A stretch of 15,246 bases of DNA, taken from the NCBI GenBank assembly GCA_007135385.1, contig SLIY01000365.1, positions 1-15,246 on the forward strand, given 5' to 3'. Shown in pieces: positions 1 through 6,330 of this stretch. The notes under the pieces are model-generated. The model saw only the letters and a program-made list of their open reading frames with translations. It had not been told where the DNA came from and ran no database searches. The stretch is from Leptolyngbyaceae cyanobacterium CSSed165cm_216 (GTDB taxonomy: Bacteria; Cyanobacteriota; Cyanobacteriia; Phormidesmidales; Phormidesmidaceae). Both the position numbers and the translations under genes were made by a program. Each line of letters opens with the position of its first letter. Positions within the stretch are counted from its first letter, which is position 1.

Positions 1-64
1 GTTGAGCCAGCAGCAGGGGAATATCGTCAACCCGTTCTGTGATAACGGTTAGAGGAGTTTCCAT
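1..64 (-). CDS. Transposase, N-terminal start only (runs off the left edge)
   Basis: An ATG at 62-64 on the minus strand opens a frame that stays open to the window edge. Only 21 codons are visible, beginning METPLTVITERVDDIP. From memory this resembles the first residues of IS4/IS1634-type transposases common in cyanobacteria, in which a 'TERVDDIPLLL' stretch precedes the DNA-binding part. The gene lies at the end of a segment that interrupts a COG0523 gene at about 119/120, as expected for an insertion sequence whose transposase starts close to one terminus. The family call rests on a short peptide and on context, so it is only moderately secure. Confidence 0.5.
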   Translation of the reverse strand, partial: METPLTVITERVDDIPLLLAQ

Positions 65-119
65 AGCCCAAATCTAACCTAATTGGCCGACCTCACTCAA
101 AAATGAGCGAACCGGGAGT
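1..119 (-). mobile_element. One end of an insertion sequence inserted in a COG0523 gene
   Basis: Similarity to the neighbouring COG0523 paralogue stops abruptly at about 119/120, after the codons for GDINID. The sequence to the left is unrelated and leads into a transposase-like start codon at 64. A small hairpin (CTCA, four A, TGAG at about 99-109) lies inside the terminus. The other end of the element and any target duplication are outside the window. Confidence 0.55.
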
Positions 120-275
120 GTCGATATTGATATCACCAAATTCGTTGACCAGCACCGCCACGCGGAAGGCATCGAAGTTTTGCAGAATGTGGTTCAGCAG
201 GGTGGTTTTGCCGCTGCCCAAGAAGCCGGTGATGATGGTGACGGGGAGGCGGGTGTCGGGGGTGTTGGTTTGCAT
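93..275 (-). pseudogene. COG0523 (G3E family) GTPase, truncated by the insertion
   Basis: From the ATG at 273-275 the frame encodes a short leader, then LPVTIITGFLGSGKTTLLNH (Walker A, G1 box) and VAVLVNEFGDINID. This is nearly the same as residues 20-62 of the intact COG0523 protein immediately upstream (405-1424). Homology ends at the codon covering 120-122. Eight further codons (TPGSLIFE) and the stop come from the inserted element. The CXCC metal motif, the Walker B region (ETTGLADP), NKxD and the C-terminal domain are all missing, so no working GTPase can be made from this piece. In-frame codons further upstream are translated repeat DNA and were not included. The gene appears to be a tandem duplicate of its neighbour, and both would be read from the Zur-controlled promoter near 1450. 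Confidence 0.85.
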
Positions 276-280
276 GGGGG

Positions 281-401
281 GTAGGGTATTGGGTGTCGGG
301 TGTCGGGCAATCCCCTCCTGGGAGGGGCAGGGGTGGGTTATCCGGGTTTGAGGTTTTGGATTTTGGATTTCGGATTTCGGGTACCTGACACCCAACACCC
401 T
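281..401. repeat. Heptad-repeat hairpin element between tandem COG0523 genes
   Basis: Tandem 7-mers of the types GGGTATT, GGGTGTC and GATTTCG run through this gap. The ends form inverted arms: 284-301 and 383-400 pair at 16 of 18 positions. The middle (310-346) carries a G-rich core that recurs at 8283-8313 in the same orientation. A 21-nt part of it (319-339) is identical to the reverse complement of 12470-12490. Confidence 0.8.
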
Positions 402-404
402 GTT

Positions 405-1424
405 TTACAGGCAGAGGGAGCGAGTCCCGGTTAAACAGTTGGCGAGTTGCTGGTGCAGCTGGAGGGGGTTAAGCTGGCGACCGATAAAGACCAGTTGGTT
501 TTGGGGTGAGCCAGTCCAGGGTTCGGGGCTGAGGTTAAAGCGTTTGCCGCTAAGCTGAAAAATGTGGCGCAGGTCTTCGCCTTCAAACCAGAGAATGCCC
601 TTGGCCCGAAATACCTCGGCGGGCAGCTGTTCCATTAAGAAGTGCTCAAAGCGGTCTACGTTAAAGGGGCGATCGCTCTTGAAGGGAACCGACATAAAGC
701 CATCGCTGCCCAAATGGCCGTTGGGTTCTGCCTCTTGAGTAGCGCTGACTACTGCCGGAGGTAGGGCCGAAGCTAGCCCCACGTCCAGCAGGGCAGCAAG
801 GGGCAGTTGGTCGGCCTGTTTGGTGAGCGAGCAGCGCAGCACCCGCGCCTGGTCTTTAAAGCCCTGGATGTAGGCCTCTAGCCAGGTCAGCTTGACCTCG
901 GGGGTGAGGTCGGCTTTGTTGAGCAGAATGATGTCGCCATAGGTGAGTTGGCTGGTGGCGGCGGTACTATCAAAGTGGTCGTTGGTAAAGGTTTCGGCAT
1001 CCACTACAGTAATGACAGAATCTAGGTGGGTGAGCCGTTTCAGCTCAGTACCTACAAAGGTGAGCATGATCGGTAGAGGGTCGGCTAGGCCGGTGGTTTC
1101 GACTACCAGGTAATCGACGCGATCGGGCAGCTCCAGCACTCGGTACACGGCGTCAACCAGGTCGTCGTTGATGGTGCAGCAGATACAGCCATTGCTCAGC
1201 TCAACCATAGTCTCGTCGATGGAGACCAGCAGCTGGCTGTCGATGTTGATGTCGCCAAACTCGTTGACCAAGACCGCCACCTTGAGATTTTGGCGGTTGG
1301 TGAGAATGTGGTTGAGCAGGGTGGTTTTGCCGCTGCCCAAAAAGCCCGTAATCAGCGTCACCGGTAGGCCCCGCTTGGGAATAACCGGGTCGGGGGCGAG
1401 GGCTAACGAGGTGGGAGACAGCAT
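405..1424 (-). CDS. COG0523 (CobW/G3E family) zinc-chaperone-type GTPase
   Basis: The 339-residue protein has the full G3E GTPase set: Walker A TGFLGSGKTT (26-35), the CXCC metal motif GCICC (79-83, Cys80/82/83), Walker B ETTGLADP (109-116), NKAD for guanine recognition (169-172), and a CobW C-terminal domain (about 246-335) ending in LVFIGRQLNP. Family members act in the cytoplasm and are thought to couple GTP hydrolysis to metal delivery; those under Zur are zinc-related. The start is the ATG at 1422-1424. It has no Shine-Dalgarno sequence and lies 15 bp from a Zur box. A second, nearly identical copy follows on the same strand but is broken by an insertion sequence. A GHLG segment near 236-239 gives little histidine content compared with classical YciC-type proteins. 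Which apoprotein it serves cannot be read from sequence. Confidence 0.93.
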   Translation of the reverse strand: MLSPTSLALAPDPVIPKRGLPVTLITGFLGSGKTTLLNHILTNRQNLKVAVLVNEFGDINIDSQLLVSIDETMVELSNGCICCTINDDLVDAVYRVLELPDRVDYLVVETTGLADPLPIMLTFVGTELKRLTHLDSVITVVDAETFTNDHFDSTAATSQLTYGDIILLNKADLTPEVKLTWLEAYIQGFKDQARVLRCSLTKQADQLPLAALLDVGLASALPPAVVSATQEAEPNGHLGSDGFMSVPFKSDRPFNVDRFEHFLMEQLPAEVFRAKGILWFEGEDLRHIFQLSGKRFNLSPEPWTGSPQNQLVFIGRQLNPLQLHQQLANCLTGTRSLCL

Positions 1425-1439
1425 GGCGATCTATCAAAA

Positions 1440-1454
1440 TGATAATCATTCTCA
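1440..1454 (-). promoter_or_regulatory. Zur box of the first COG0523 operon
   Basis: TGATAATCATTCTCA matches TGATAATNATTATCA at 13 of 14 defined positions. A minus-strand -10 candidate, TATTAT, lies just upstream at 1457-1462, so the expected transcription start falls inside the box. Bound Zur would then block initiation of the gene ending at 405. Confidence 0.85.
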
Positions 1455-1463
1455 CAATAATAG

Positions 1464-1673
1464 CGCACTTCTCTATCCCCTGATCTCCTCATTCCTCGTT
1501 GGGGCAAACACACCGATCTGCATGGGCAAGCCATTACCGCCTGTAGTCAGCTCATCCAGATCCCCCCAGGCTGCAACAAAATTACCGTCAGATTCAATAC
1601 CAATGGCCACGAAGCCTTGACCTACAACGGCCAGCCGATTCAGGTAACGGTTGTGGTCGAGGTGCCGGAGTGA
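1464..1673 (+). pseudogene. Orphan C-terminal coding remnant, family not recognised
   Basis: This plus-strand frame is open for 69 codons up to a TGA at 1671-1673. Its translation looks like real protein, for example PPGCNKITVRFNTNGHEAL followed by a V-rich, beta-strand-like end (QVTVVVEVPE). It has no ATG in frame, and a stop at 1461-1463 lies directly beside the Zur box and -10 element of the neighbouring gene. I read it as the tail of a gene whose front was lost when the promoter region was joined here. The opposite strand is also open (1473-1685) but its translation is less protein-like. Family unknown. Confidence 0.35.
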
Positions 1674-1740
1674 TGCCAGAGGCATGACCTATGACCTCGT
1701 AGGCGGCTAAGCGCATTGGTTAACCACCCGGCATCAGCAA

Positions 1741-1773
1741 AGCCGGGACGTACAATCGCTGCACGTCCCGGCT
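1741..1773 (-). terminator. Strong hairpin downstream of hli
   Basis: AGCCGGGACGT (1741-1751) and ACGTCCCGGCT (1763-1773) are perfect inverse complements, giving an 11-bp GC-rich stem with an 11-nt loop. It follows the hli stop at 1815 in the direction of transcription. After the stem the minus strand reads only TTTGCTG, so the T-tract is weak. It may act as an mRNA 3' stabiliser or a terminator. Confidence 0.5.
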
Positions 1774-1800
1774 AGAGGAGCTTTACTGGGGCTCAAACCC

Positions 1801-1828
1801 TTACATTAGACCGATTACATTAGACCGA
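1801..1828. repeat. 14-bp tandem duplication across the hli stop codon
   Basis: TTACATTAGACCGA occurs twice head to tail (1801-1814 and 1815-1828). The second copy contains the last codons and stop of hli; the first lies directly after the stop, so the protein is unchanged. It looks like a recent slippage event. Confidence 0.9.
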
Positions 1829-1958
1829 TTTGAGACAGAATACCTTGGCCAGTCAGAAGCTCGGTAGCCACACCGATCACGAAGCCCAACATAGCCAGGC
1901 GACCATTCCAAGTCTCTGCAAAGTTGACAAACCCGAACTTGCTTTCGTTGCTTTCCAT
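1815..1958 (-). CDS. hli: High-light-inducible protein (Hli/SCP, one-helix)
   Basis: The 47-residue protein starts at the ATG at 1956-1958 and contains FAETWNGRLAMLGFVIGV, the chlorophyll-binding motif of the Hli/small CAB-like family (E..N.R.AM), followed by one membrane helix. Such proteins sit in the thylakoid, bind chlorophyll and carotenoid, and protect photosystem assembly and pigment turnover under stress; their length is typically 45-70 residues. A GAGG about 9 nt ahead of the start is an acceptable ribosome site. The gene stands alone with its own AT-rich upstream region and a hairpin downstream. It has no Zur box, so its place inside a zinc cluster may be coincidence or may reflect a shared stress link. 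Confidence 0.9.
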   Translation of the reverse strand: MESNESKFGFVNFAETWNGRLAMLGFVIGVATELLTGQGILSQIGLM

Positions 1959-1982
1959 AATCGTTAGTCCTCGAGAGAGTAA

Positions 1983-2021
1983 AAGCTTTATTTGTTTAAG
2001 CTTATGTTACAAATATTAACA
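1983..2021 (-). promoter_or_regulatory. Dyad-rich upstream region of hli
   Basis: The AT-rich leader holds two inverted repeats: TGTTA-N7-TAACA (2005-2021) and two AAGCTT copies in a larger dyad (1983-2003). The spacing of the first suggests a binding site for a dimeric regulator or an overlap with the -10/-35 region. I cannot assign the protein that binds. Confidence 0.35.
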
Positions 2022-2056
2022 CATGGATTCTGGTATGGCTAGAGCACCACTGATCT

Positions 2057-2806
2057 TTAGCGATGACTCAGCCCCTTTGATGCCCCAAACCCCTTGGCCA
2101 GGCTACCCTGAACCTGCTTGAAGGTAACTTTGTTAGTGCCTGGGTTGTAGAGCACATAGGAGGCTTGACCCGCCTGCCGCCCCACGTTGCCCACCCCCAC
2201 TACCCGGCGGGGAGACTTCCCTTGTTCCTGGGGGGCCGCCGTCTGATCTAGGGTAGTCACCGTAGACTGGAGGGCGCTCGGTTCTACCCAGCACTCAAAG
2301 GCCAGGCCCGATCGCCCGCAAAACAGCGTATTGGCATCGGCGCGGATCAGGCGATCGCAGAGGGTAAGCGGCGATGTCTCTGGCGTCAGCTCGTCGCTGT
2401 AGCTGACCGTACTGCCGTGGATCAGCAAGCAATCCAGCTCATGAAAGCCAAAGTCTAGGTCGGCCAACCACAGCACCGTCTGCCGCGACACCGCCTCCCA
2501 CAGGTCTTTCACAGTGCCAAGGCGATCACGGTCCACTAACTCTGGCGCATCGGGTAGGCCACGAAGACCGTGCAGGCTAAAACACTGCTCCTCCCACCAG
2601 CCGGTACAGACCTGGGGTATGGGTTCTCCCGGCTGGGGCGATCGCACCCGCCGCACCAGCGCCTCGTTATCTCCCCGCAGCCCCACCAGATCCCCGACTA
2701 TATAGAGATCCGTTACCGGCTGCCGCTGCCGTCGAATGTCCGCCAGCACCGCCTCATAGGCTGCTAGATTGCCTTCGATGCCACTTAGAATTGCCCAGTT
2801 TGCCAT
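2057..2806 (-). CDS. Degenerate metallophosphatase-fold protein (probable pseudo-enzyme)
   Basis: The 249 residues align end to end with the metallophosphatase next door, but most active-site motifs are altered. SDIHGN becomes SGIEGN (8-13), GNHDE becomes GWWEE (69-73), and GHTH becomes GRSG (164-167). GD (38-39) and one HG (130-131) survive. In this superfamily those positions bind the two catalytic metals, so phosphoesterase activity is unlikely. The frame itself is intact, with a normal length and a coherent C-terminal sheet (VGVGNVGR at 203-210), which argues for a retained binding or regulatory role rather than random decay. It starts at the ATG at 2804-2806 without a clear ribosome site, 82 bp after the upstream gene with a repeat between. 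A partner or regulatory subunit of the neighbouring enzyme is an inference. Confidence 0.8.
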   Translation of the reverse strand: MANWAILSGIEGNLAAYEAVLADIRRQRQPVTDLYIVGDLVGLRGDNEALVRRVRSPQPGEPIPQVCTGWWEEQCFSLHGLRGLPDAPELVDRDRLGTVKDLWEAVSRQTVLWLADLDFGFHELDCLLIHGSTVSYSDELTPETSPLTLCDRLIRADANTLFCGRSGLAFECWVEPSALQSTVTTLDQTAAPQEQGKSPRRVVGVGNVGRQAGQASYVLYNPGTNKVTFKQVQGSLAKGFGASKGLSHR

Positions 2807-2830
2807 TGGTTTTGTTCAAATGTTGGGGAG

Positions 2831-2858
2831 TTACGGTTTACGGTTTGCGGTTTGCGGT
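2831..2858. repeat. Heptad repeats between the metallophosphatase genes
   Basis: Four tandem 7-mers (TTACGGT twice, TTGCGGT twice) are followed by a partly complementary arm (about 2864-2888, ACCGTATACC and TACCGT). It belongs to the same class of intergenic element seen at other junctions here. Confidence 0.65.
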
Positions 2859-2888
2859 TCGAGCCTTGCACCGTATACCTTGTACCGT

Positions 2889-3701
2889 CTATCGCTCACA
2901 AACGTGGCCCGGATCATCTGCCCGCTCGGCGAACTCCATACCCCGGGCCAATCGCCAAGCAAAGATCGGCGGTAGGCCCTGCTCGATAATGGCGGCGCAG
3001 GTTTTTGCGTAGTCATAGGGCACTTCCCTCAGGGTGACCTGGGCGCTGTCGGTGTCGTAGAGGACGTAGGTGGCATTGGGTCTGCCGTGGCGCGGTTCGC
3101 CGACGGAGCCGGCGTTAACGATGCGCTTGAGGGGGGCGGTGAACTGGTGCTGGGTTTCGCCCTGCCCCGGCTGCTGCACCTTCACCGACAGGGTGCCATT
3201 GTCCAGCTCCCGCAGGTAAGGGACGTGGGTGTGGCCACAGAACAGCACGTCAGCCTCGGCGGACAGAACTCGTTCCAGGGCGGCGAAGCCATCCATGCTG
3301 GGCAGCAGGTACTCGTGCTGGCTGTTGGGGCTGCCGTGGACAAAGCAAAGGTTATCCTGGCGCAGGGTCATGGGCAGAGTGGCTAAATATTTCCGCACTT
3401 CGGGGTGAATTGCCCGATTCGTCCACTCGTGGGCCAGGTGGCCTCGCTTTTCGGCCAGTTGAGAGGGGTAGCTGCACTCACAGGCGTTCAGTCCCTCGAC
3501 AATGTCTTCATCCCAGCAGCCCTGACAGGTGGGGATATCCAGCGATCGCACCAGCTCTACCACCGCATTAGGGTGGGGGCCATAGCCGGCTAAATCCCCC
3601 AGGCAGTAGATCTGGTCTGCCCGGTGGGTATCAATGTCTGAGAGCACCGCATTCAGCGCCTCATAGTTGCCGTGAATACAGGAAATGACTGCAAGTTTCA
3701 T
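2889..3701 (-). CDS. Metallophosphoesterase family protein with altered metal ligands
   Basis: This 270-residue calcineurin-like phosphoesterase (YfcE/MJ0936-type) has SCIHGN (7-12), GDLAGYGP (35-42), GCWDE (61-65), VHGSP (121-125) and GHTHVPY (156-162). GHTH and the GD aspartate are intact. However, the usual SDIHGN aspartate is Cys8, and GNHDE reads GCWDE, so an Asn and a His that normally contact metal or phosphate are Cys and Trp. Many other cysteines are present (33, 59, 74, 76, 119, 155). Activity with a changed metal preference is possible; none can be assumed. The ATG at 3699-3701 follows a good GAGGAGG. It lies 44 bp after the G3E-like gene and ahead of its degenerate paralogue, so the three are probably co-transcribed with folE. 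The substrate is unknown. Confidence 0.85.
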   Translation of the reverse strand: MKLAVISCIHGNYEALNAVLSDIDTHRADQIYCLGDLAGYGPHPNAVVELVRSLDIPTCQGCWDEDIVEGLNACECSYPSQLAEKRGHLAHEWTNRAIHPEVRKYLATLPMTLRQDNLCFVHGSPNSQHEYLLPSMDGFAALERVLSAEADVLFCGHTHVPYLRELDNGTLSVKVQQPGQGETQHQFTAPLKRIVNAGSVGEPRHGRPNATYVLYDTDSAQVTLREVPYDYAKTCAAIIEQGLPPIFAWRLARGMEFAERADDPGHVCER

Positions 3702-3745
3702 GCCAAAACAACCTCCTCGGTAGGGTCTAATTCGGGGTCTAGGGA

Positions 3746-4480
3746 TTAGAAATGCTGGTGGTACTGGCTCAGGGCCGCGTCGGAAAGACCACTATCAAGC
3801 AACGTTTGGGCGATCGCCTGCTGCTCTAGCCCCCAACCCGTCACCTCAATGCCACTAAACCGACTGGGCCGTCCCGCCAGCCAGGGGGGCAGGTTTAGCT
3901 CGGTATACTCCATCCCTGGCAGCCCCTCGACAAAATCGACGTAGAAGGCCCGTCCGTTGGGGAGCTCAAAGATGCCCTTCAGGCGACACACCTGGCCGTA
4001 GGCGCCCCCCGTTACCTCCAACAACAGTACCTCCAGGCTGGGCGGGTCAAACACCTGCCCCGTCAGCGGCGTACACCAAACTTCTGGCAGGTGACCGTTG
4101 GCCGGAGCCGCCACGGCATTGCCCGCCACCACTCGGTCGGCCCAGGTATGCCAGTCAGACTCGGTGAGATCAGGGGGCAAGACAGCCACTCGCTCACAGC
4201 CTAGCCCCGCCAAAAATGGCGACCCCAAATCGAGATGAAAACCCCACTCAAAATACACCGTGGCCTGATCGGGCAAGTCAGCCAGCACCGCCCGAAGCTG
4301 CGCTTCGGCCACCACCTGCACCCAGGGAAACCGATAGCCAATCCGCGCCAGATCCATCGAGATCTCCCCCAGTCCCGGACACACATAGAACTGGGGAGTG
4401 GACTGATCTTTGAGGAACTGACTGATCCAAGTGGTTTTGCCGCTGCCAGAGGGGCCGGAGATAGCGATGAAGTGGGGCAT
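3746..4480 (-). CDS. Divergent G3E/CobW-like P-loop protein lacking CXCC and NKxD
   Basis: The 244-residue protein begins with a P-loop, ISGPSGSGKTTW (7-18). Its C-terminal part (about 163-232) matches the CobW C-terminal domain pattern: CRLKGIFEL corresponds to FRMKGILNI, and SRFSGIEVTGWGLEQQ to LVFIGRNLEEMGLEE in the COG0523 protein encoded at 11116-12096. Between these it lacks the CXCC metal motif. Where that protein has LLNKVDLVTE this one has VLPPDLTESD (100-109), so the guanine-specificity motif is gone. VYFEWGFHLD (75-84) may be the Walker B counterpart. At 244 residues it is some 80-95 shorter than its relatives here. It follows folE after only 7 bp, in a translationally coupled arrangement without a clear ribosome site. 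The alignment is by eye; a divergent P-loop kinase is the alternative. The function is unknown, but the position suggests work with FolE or the phosphatases. Confidence 0.75.
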   Translation of the reverse strand: MPHFIAISGPSGSGKTTWISQFLKDQSTPQFYVCPGLGEISMDLARIGYRFPWVQVVAEAQLRAVLADLPDQATVYFEWGFHLDLGSPFLAGLGCERVAVLPPDLTESDWHTWADRVVAGNAVAAPANGHLPEVWCTPLTGQVFDPPSLEVLLLEVTGGAYGQVCRLKGIFELPNGRAFYVDFVEGLPGMEYTELNLPPWLAGRPSRFSGIEVTGWGLEQQAIAQTLLDSGLSDAALSQYHQHF

Positions 4481-4487
4481 GGGGGTA

Positions 4488-5138
4488 TTAGTGAAACGTC
4501 GGGCTGTGCCGAATCAGACTCATGAACTCATCCCGGGTGCGGGCGTCGTCGGCGAAGACCCCTTTCATGGCGCTGGTGACGGTCCAGGAGCCGGGCTTTT
4601 GGACACCGCGCATGACCATGCACATGTGGGTGGCTTCGACCACAACGGCGACTCCCTGGGGTTGCAGGAGCCCCTGGAGGGCATCGGCAATCTGGGCGGT
4701 GAGCCGTTCTTGCACTTGCAGGCGACGGGCATACATTTCACAGATGCGGGCTATTTTTGAAAGGCCGATGACTTTACCGTTGGGGATGTAGGCCACGTGG
4801 GCACGACCCAAAATGGGCAGAATGTGGTGCTCACAGGAACTGAAAAGGTCGATGTCACGCACCAACACCATTTCGCTGGTGTCTTCGTGGAAAATGGCCC
4901 CATTGAGCAGTTCATCGAGGGACTGGTGGTAGCCGGAGGTGAGGAACTTGAGGGCTTTGACCACCCGCTTGGGGGTATCCAGCAGCCCTTCGCGATCGGG
5001 GTCTTCGCCCAGGCCAATCAGCAGGGTGCGTACCGCCTGCCGCATCTCCGCATCGGAAACACGAGGTTGAGATTGGGTCGACAAGGCCGCGATCGCCTGG
5101 TCGGCGGATAGGTTTTTAGAGGGGAGTTGTGCGGTCAT
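4488..5138 (-). CDS. folE: GTP cyclohydrolase I (FolE, type IA, zinc-dependent)
   Basis: FolE converts GTP to 7,8-dihydroneopterin triphosphate, the first step of folate and pterin synthesis, in the cytoplasm. The 216-residue protein has the family's core motifs: SSCEHH (100-105), VAYIPNGKVIGLSKI (115-129), RRLQVQERLT (138-147) and HMCMVMRG (171-178). Cys102, His105 and Cys173 correspond to the three zinc ligands, so this is the zinc-requiring form and not the zinc-sparing FolE2. I chose the ATG at 5136-5138; an in-frame TTG at 5163-5165 would add nine residues. The gene heads the minus-strand group with the G3E-like and metallophosphatase genes. No Zur box is visible in the 250 bp upstream. 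It may be read through from znuB or have its own promoter. A FolE beside G3E proteins recalls the Bacillus ZagA-FolE relationship. Confidence 0.93.
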   Translation of the reverse strand: MTAQLPSKNLSADQAIAALSTQSQPRVSDAEMRQAVRTLLIGLGEDPDREGLLDTPKRVVKALKFLTSGYHQSLDELLNGAIFHEDTSEMVLVRDIDLFSSCEHHILPILGRAHVAYIPNGKVIGLSKIARICEMYARRLQVQERLTAQIADALQGLLQPQGVAVVVEATHMCMVMRGVQKPGSWTVTSAMKGVFADDARTRDEFMSLIRHSPTFH

Positions 5139-5182
5139 AATCCTAACTGCGGAAGTAAATAACAACGGAAGGCACGGGAGCA

Positions 5183-5265
5183 GGTTTAAGGTGCAAGATT
5201 TAGGGGTTTGGGGCGGTTGCCCCTAGCTCCTCAACCCTGCACCGTATACCCTGCTGTTTGTACCC
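5183..5265. repeat. Heptad-repeat element upstream of folE
   Basis: Degenerate 7-mers (GGTTTAA, GGTGCAA, GATTTAG, GGGTTTG) are followed by a partly complementary arm with CCCTGCACC and GTATACCC. The arm shares ACCGTATACC with the element at 2831-2890. It occupies part of the leader between znuB and folE. Confidence 0.55.
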
Positions 5266-5334
5266 CTAGAAATAATCAGATAGAAGGTTTGGGCGATCAT
5301 TTGAGACGTAGCTTATGAAGGATTGATGGACTTG

Positions 5335-5356
5335 AAAAAAGAACCTGGTCGAGGTC
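5335..5356 (-). terminator. Weak terminator-like hairpin after znuB
   Basis: On the minus strand GACCT-CGACC-AGGTT forms a 5-bp stem (one G-T pair), followed by C and six T. It lies 34 bp beyond the znuB stop. The stem is short, so termination is probably partial. If it works, the hemB-znuACB transcript ends here and folE needs another promoter. Confidence 0.35.
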
Positions 5357-5389
5357 TGGCTTTGACGTTTAAATTAAATAGCTCTCACT

Positions 5390-6220
5390 TTAAACCGCTG
5401 ATAGCTTGGTTCTAGGCAGCACAATCGCCACCAAAAAAATCGCCAGTTGCATCGTCACGATCGCAGGTCCAGAGGGCAGATTAAAGACAGCCGAAATCAC
5501 CATCCCTAGCACGGCACCTAATGCCCCCAGCAGGGCGGACAAAATCACATAGCCAGTGAAACTGCGACTGAGTAGGCGGGCGGCACAGGCAGGAATCACC
5601 ACAAAGGCACTGATCAATAGCACACCGATCGCCTGGATCGATGTGCCCACCACCAGCGCCAGCAGGACAATGAAAATAGTGCGGTGGGTGAGAGCGGAAA
5701 TGCCGCGAGCGATCGCCAGCGGTTCATGCAAAGTCAGCAAAATTTGCGATCGCAGGGTCAACCCGACAAATAGTACGCATGCCCCTAGTAGCAGGGCACT
5801 CACCCACAAATTCCCCGATCGCACCGCCAAAATATCACCAAACAAAATACTGTTGATGCCGCCCTTGTACTGACCTACAAAAGTCAGCAAAATCACCCCG
5901 ATTGCCAGGGACGACGAGTAGACAATATTCAGCAGGGCATCGGTCCACAGCCGGGTGCGCTCTAGTAGGTAAGCCACCCCCAGGGCAAATACCACTGCAA
6001 AAGGCAGCAGCACCGAGGAGGGGTTTATGCCTAACAGCAGCCCCAAGCTGATGCCCAACAGCGCCGAATGCCCCAGGGCATCGCTAAAAAACGACAGCTG
6101 TCGCAGGATAGTGAAACTGCCCAACAACCCCCCCATCAAGCCGGTGAGAATTCCACCGATCAAGGCGCGCTGCATGAAGGGGAGTTGGAAGAGTTCGAGG
6201 GTGGAGGTGAGGGAGGGCAT
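5390..6220 (-). CDS. znuB: Zinc ABC transporter permease ZnuB
   Basis: This is the inner-membrane permease of the high-affinity zinc importer (ABC-3 family, with ZnuA and ZnuC). The 276 residues form about eight hydrophobic segments. They start with ELFQLPFMQRALIGGILTG and include SDALGHSALLG near the ZnuC contact region and AIGVLLISAFVVIPACAARL towards the C-terminus, all typical of the family. The start is the ATG at 6218-6220. Longer frames upstream translate only repeat DNA and were rejected because the family begins at this point. There is no clear ribosome site, since the leader consists of GGGTTTT heptads. The gene is last in the order hemB-znuA-znuC-znuB, and regulation by Zur from the promoter at about 9465 is the likely control. 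Confidence 0.93.
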   Translation of the reverse strand: MPSLTSTLELFQLPFMQRALIGGILTGLMGGLLGSFTILRQLSFFSDALGHSALLGISLGLLLGINPSSVLLPFAVVFALGVAYLLERTRLWTDALLNIVYSSSLAIGVILLTFVGQYKGGINSILFGDILAVRSGNLWVSALLLGACVLFVGLTLRSQILLTLHEPLAIARGISALTHRTIFIVLLALVVGTSIQAIGVLLISAFVVIPACAARLLSRSFTGYVILSALLGALGAVLGMVISAVFNLPSGPAIVTMQLAIFLVAIVLPRTKLSAV

Positions 6221-6330
6221 TTGGGTGGGTTTTGGGTTTTGGGTTTTGGGTTTTGAGTTTTGGGTTTTGAGTTTTGAATTGAACTCGCCTATCAGAAACT
6301 TAAAACTCAAAACTAAGCACTTAAAATTTC
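6221..6330. repeat. GGGTTTT heptad repeats and hairpin between znuC and znuB
   Basis: Seven tandem heptads (GGGTTTT or GAGTTTT) run from 6227 to 6275. GTTTTGAGTTTT (6264-6275) pairs perfectly with AAAACTCAAAAC (6302-6313). The element separates two genes that are usually tightly coupled in znu operons. Confidence 0.85.

Noticed and set aside
276..398. Upstream extension of the truncated COG0523 fragment
   Set aside because: It translates the repeat element; the G3E domain starts shortly after the ATG at 275.
1473..1685. 70-codon minus-strand frame
   Set aside because: It overlaps a plus-strand remnant whose translation looks more like real protein, and it has no clear start signal.
5260..5290. 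Possible Zur box before folE (AATAATCAGATAGA)
   Set aside because: Only a half-site resembles the consensus and the dyad is not kept, so it was not annotated.
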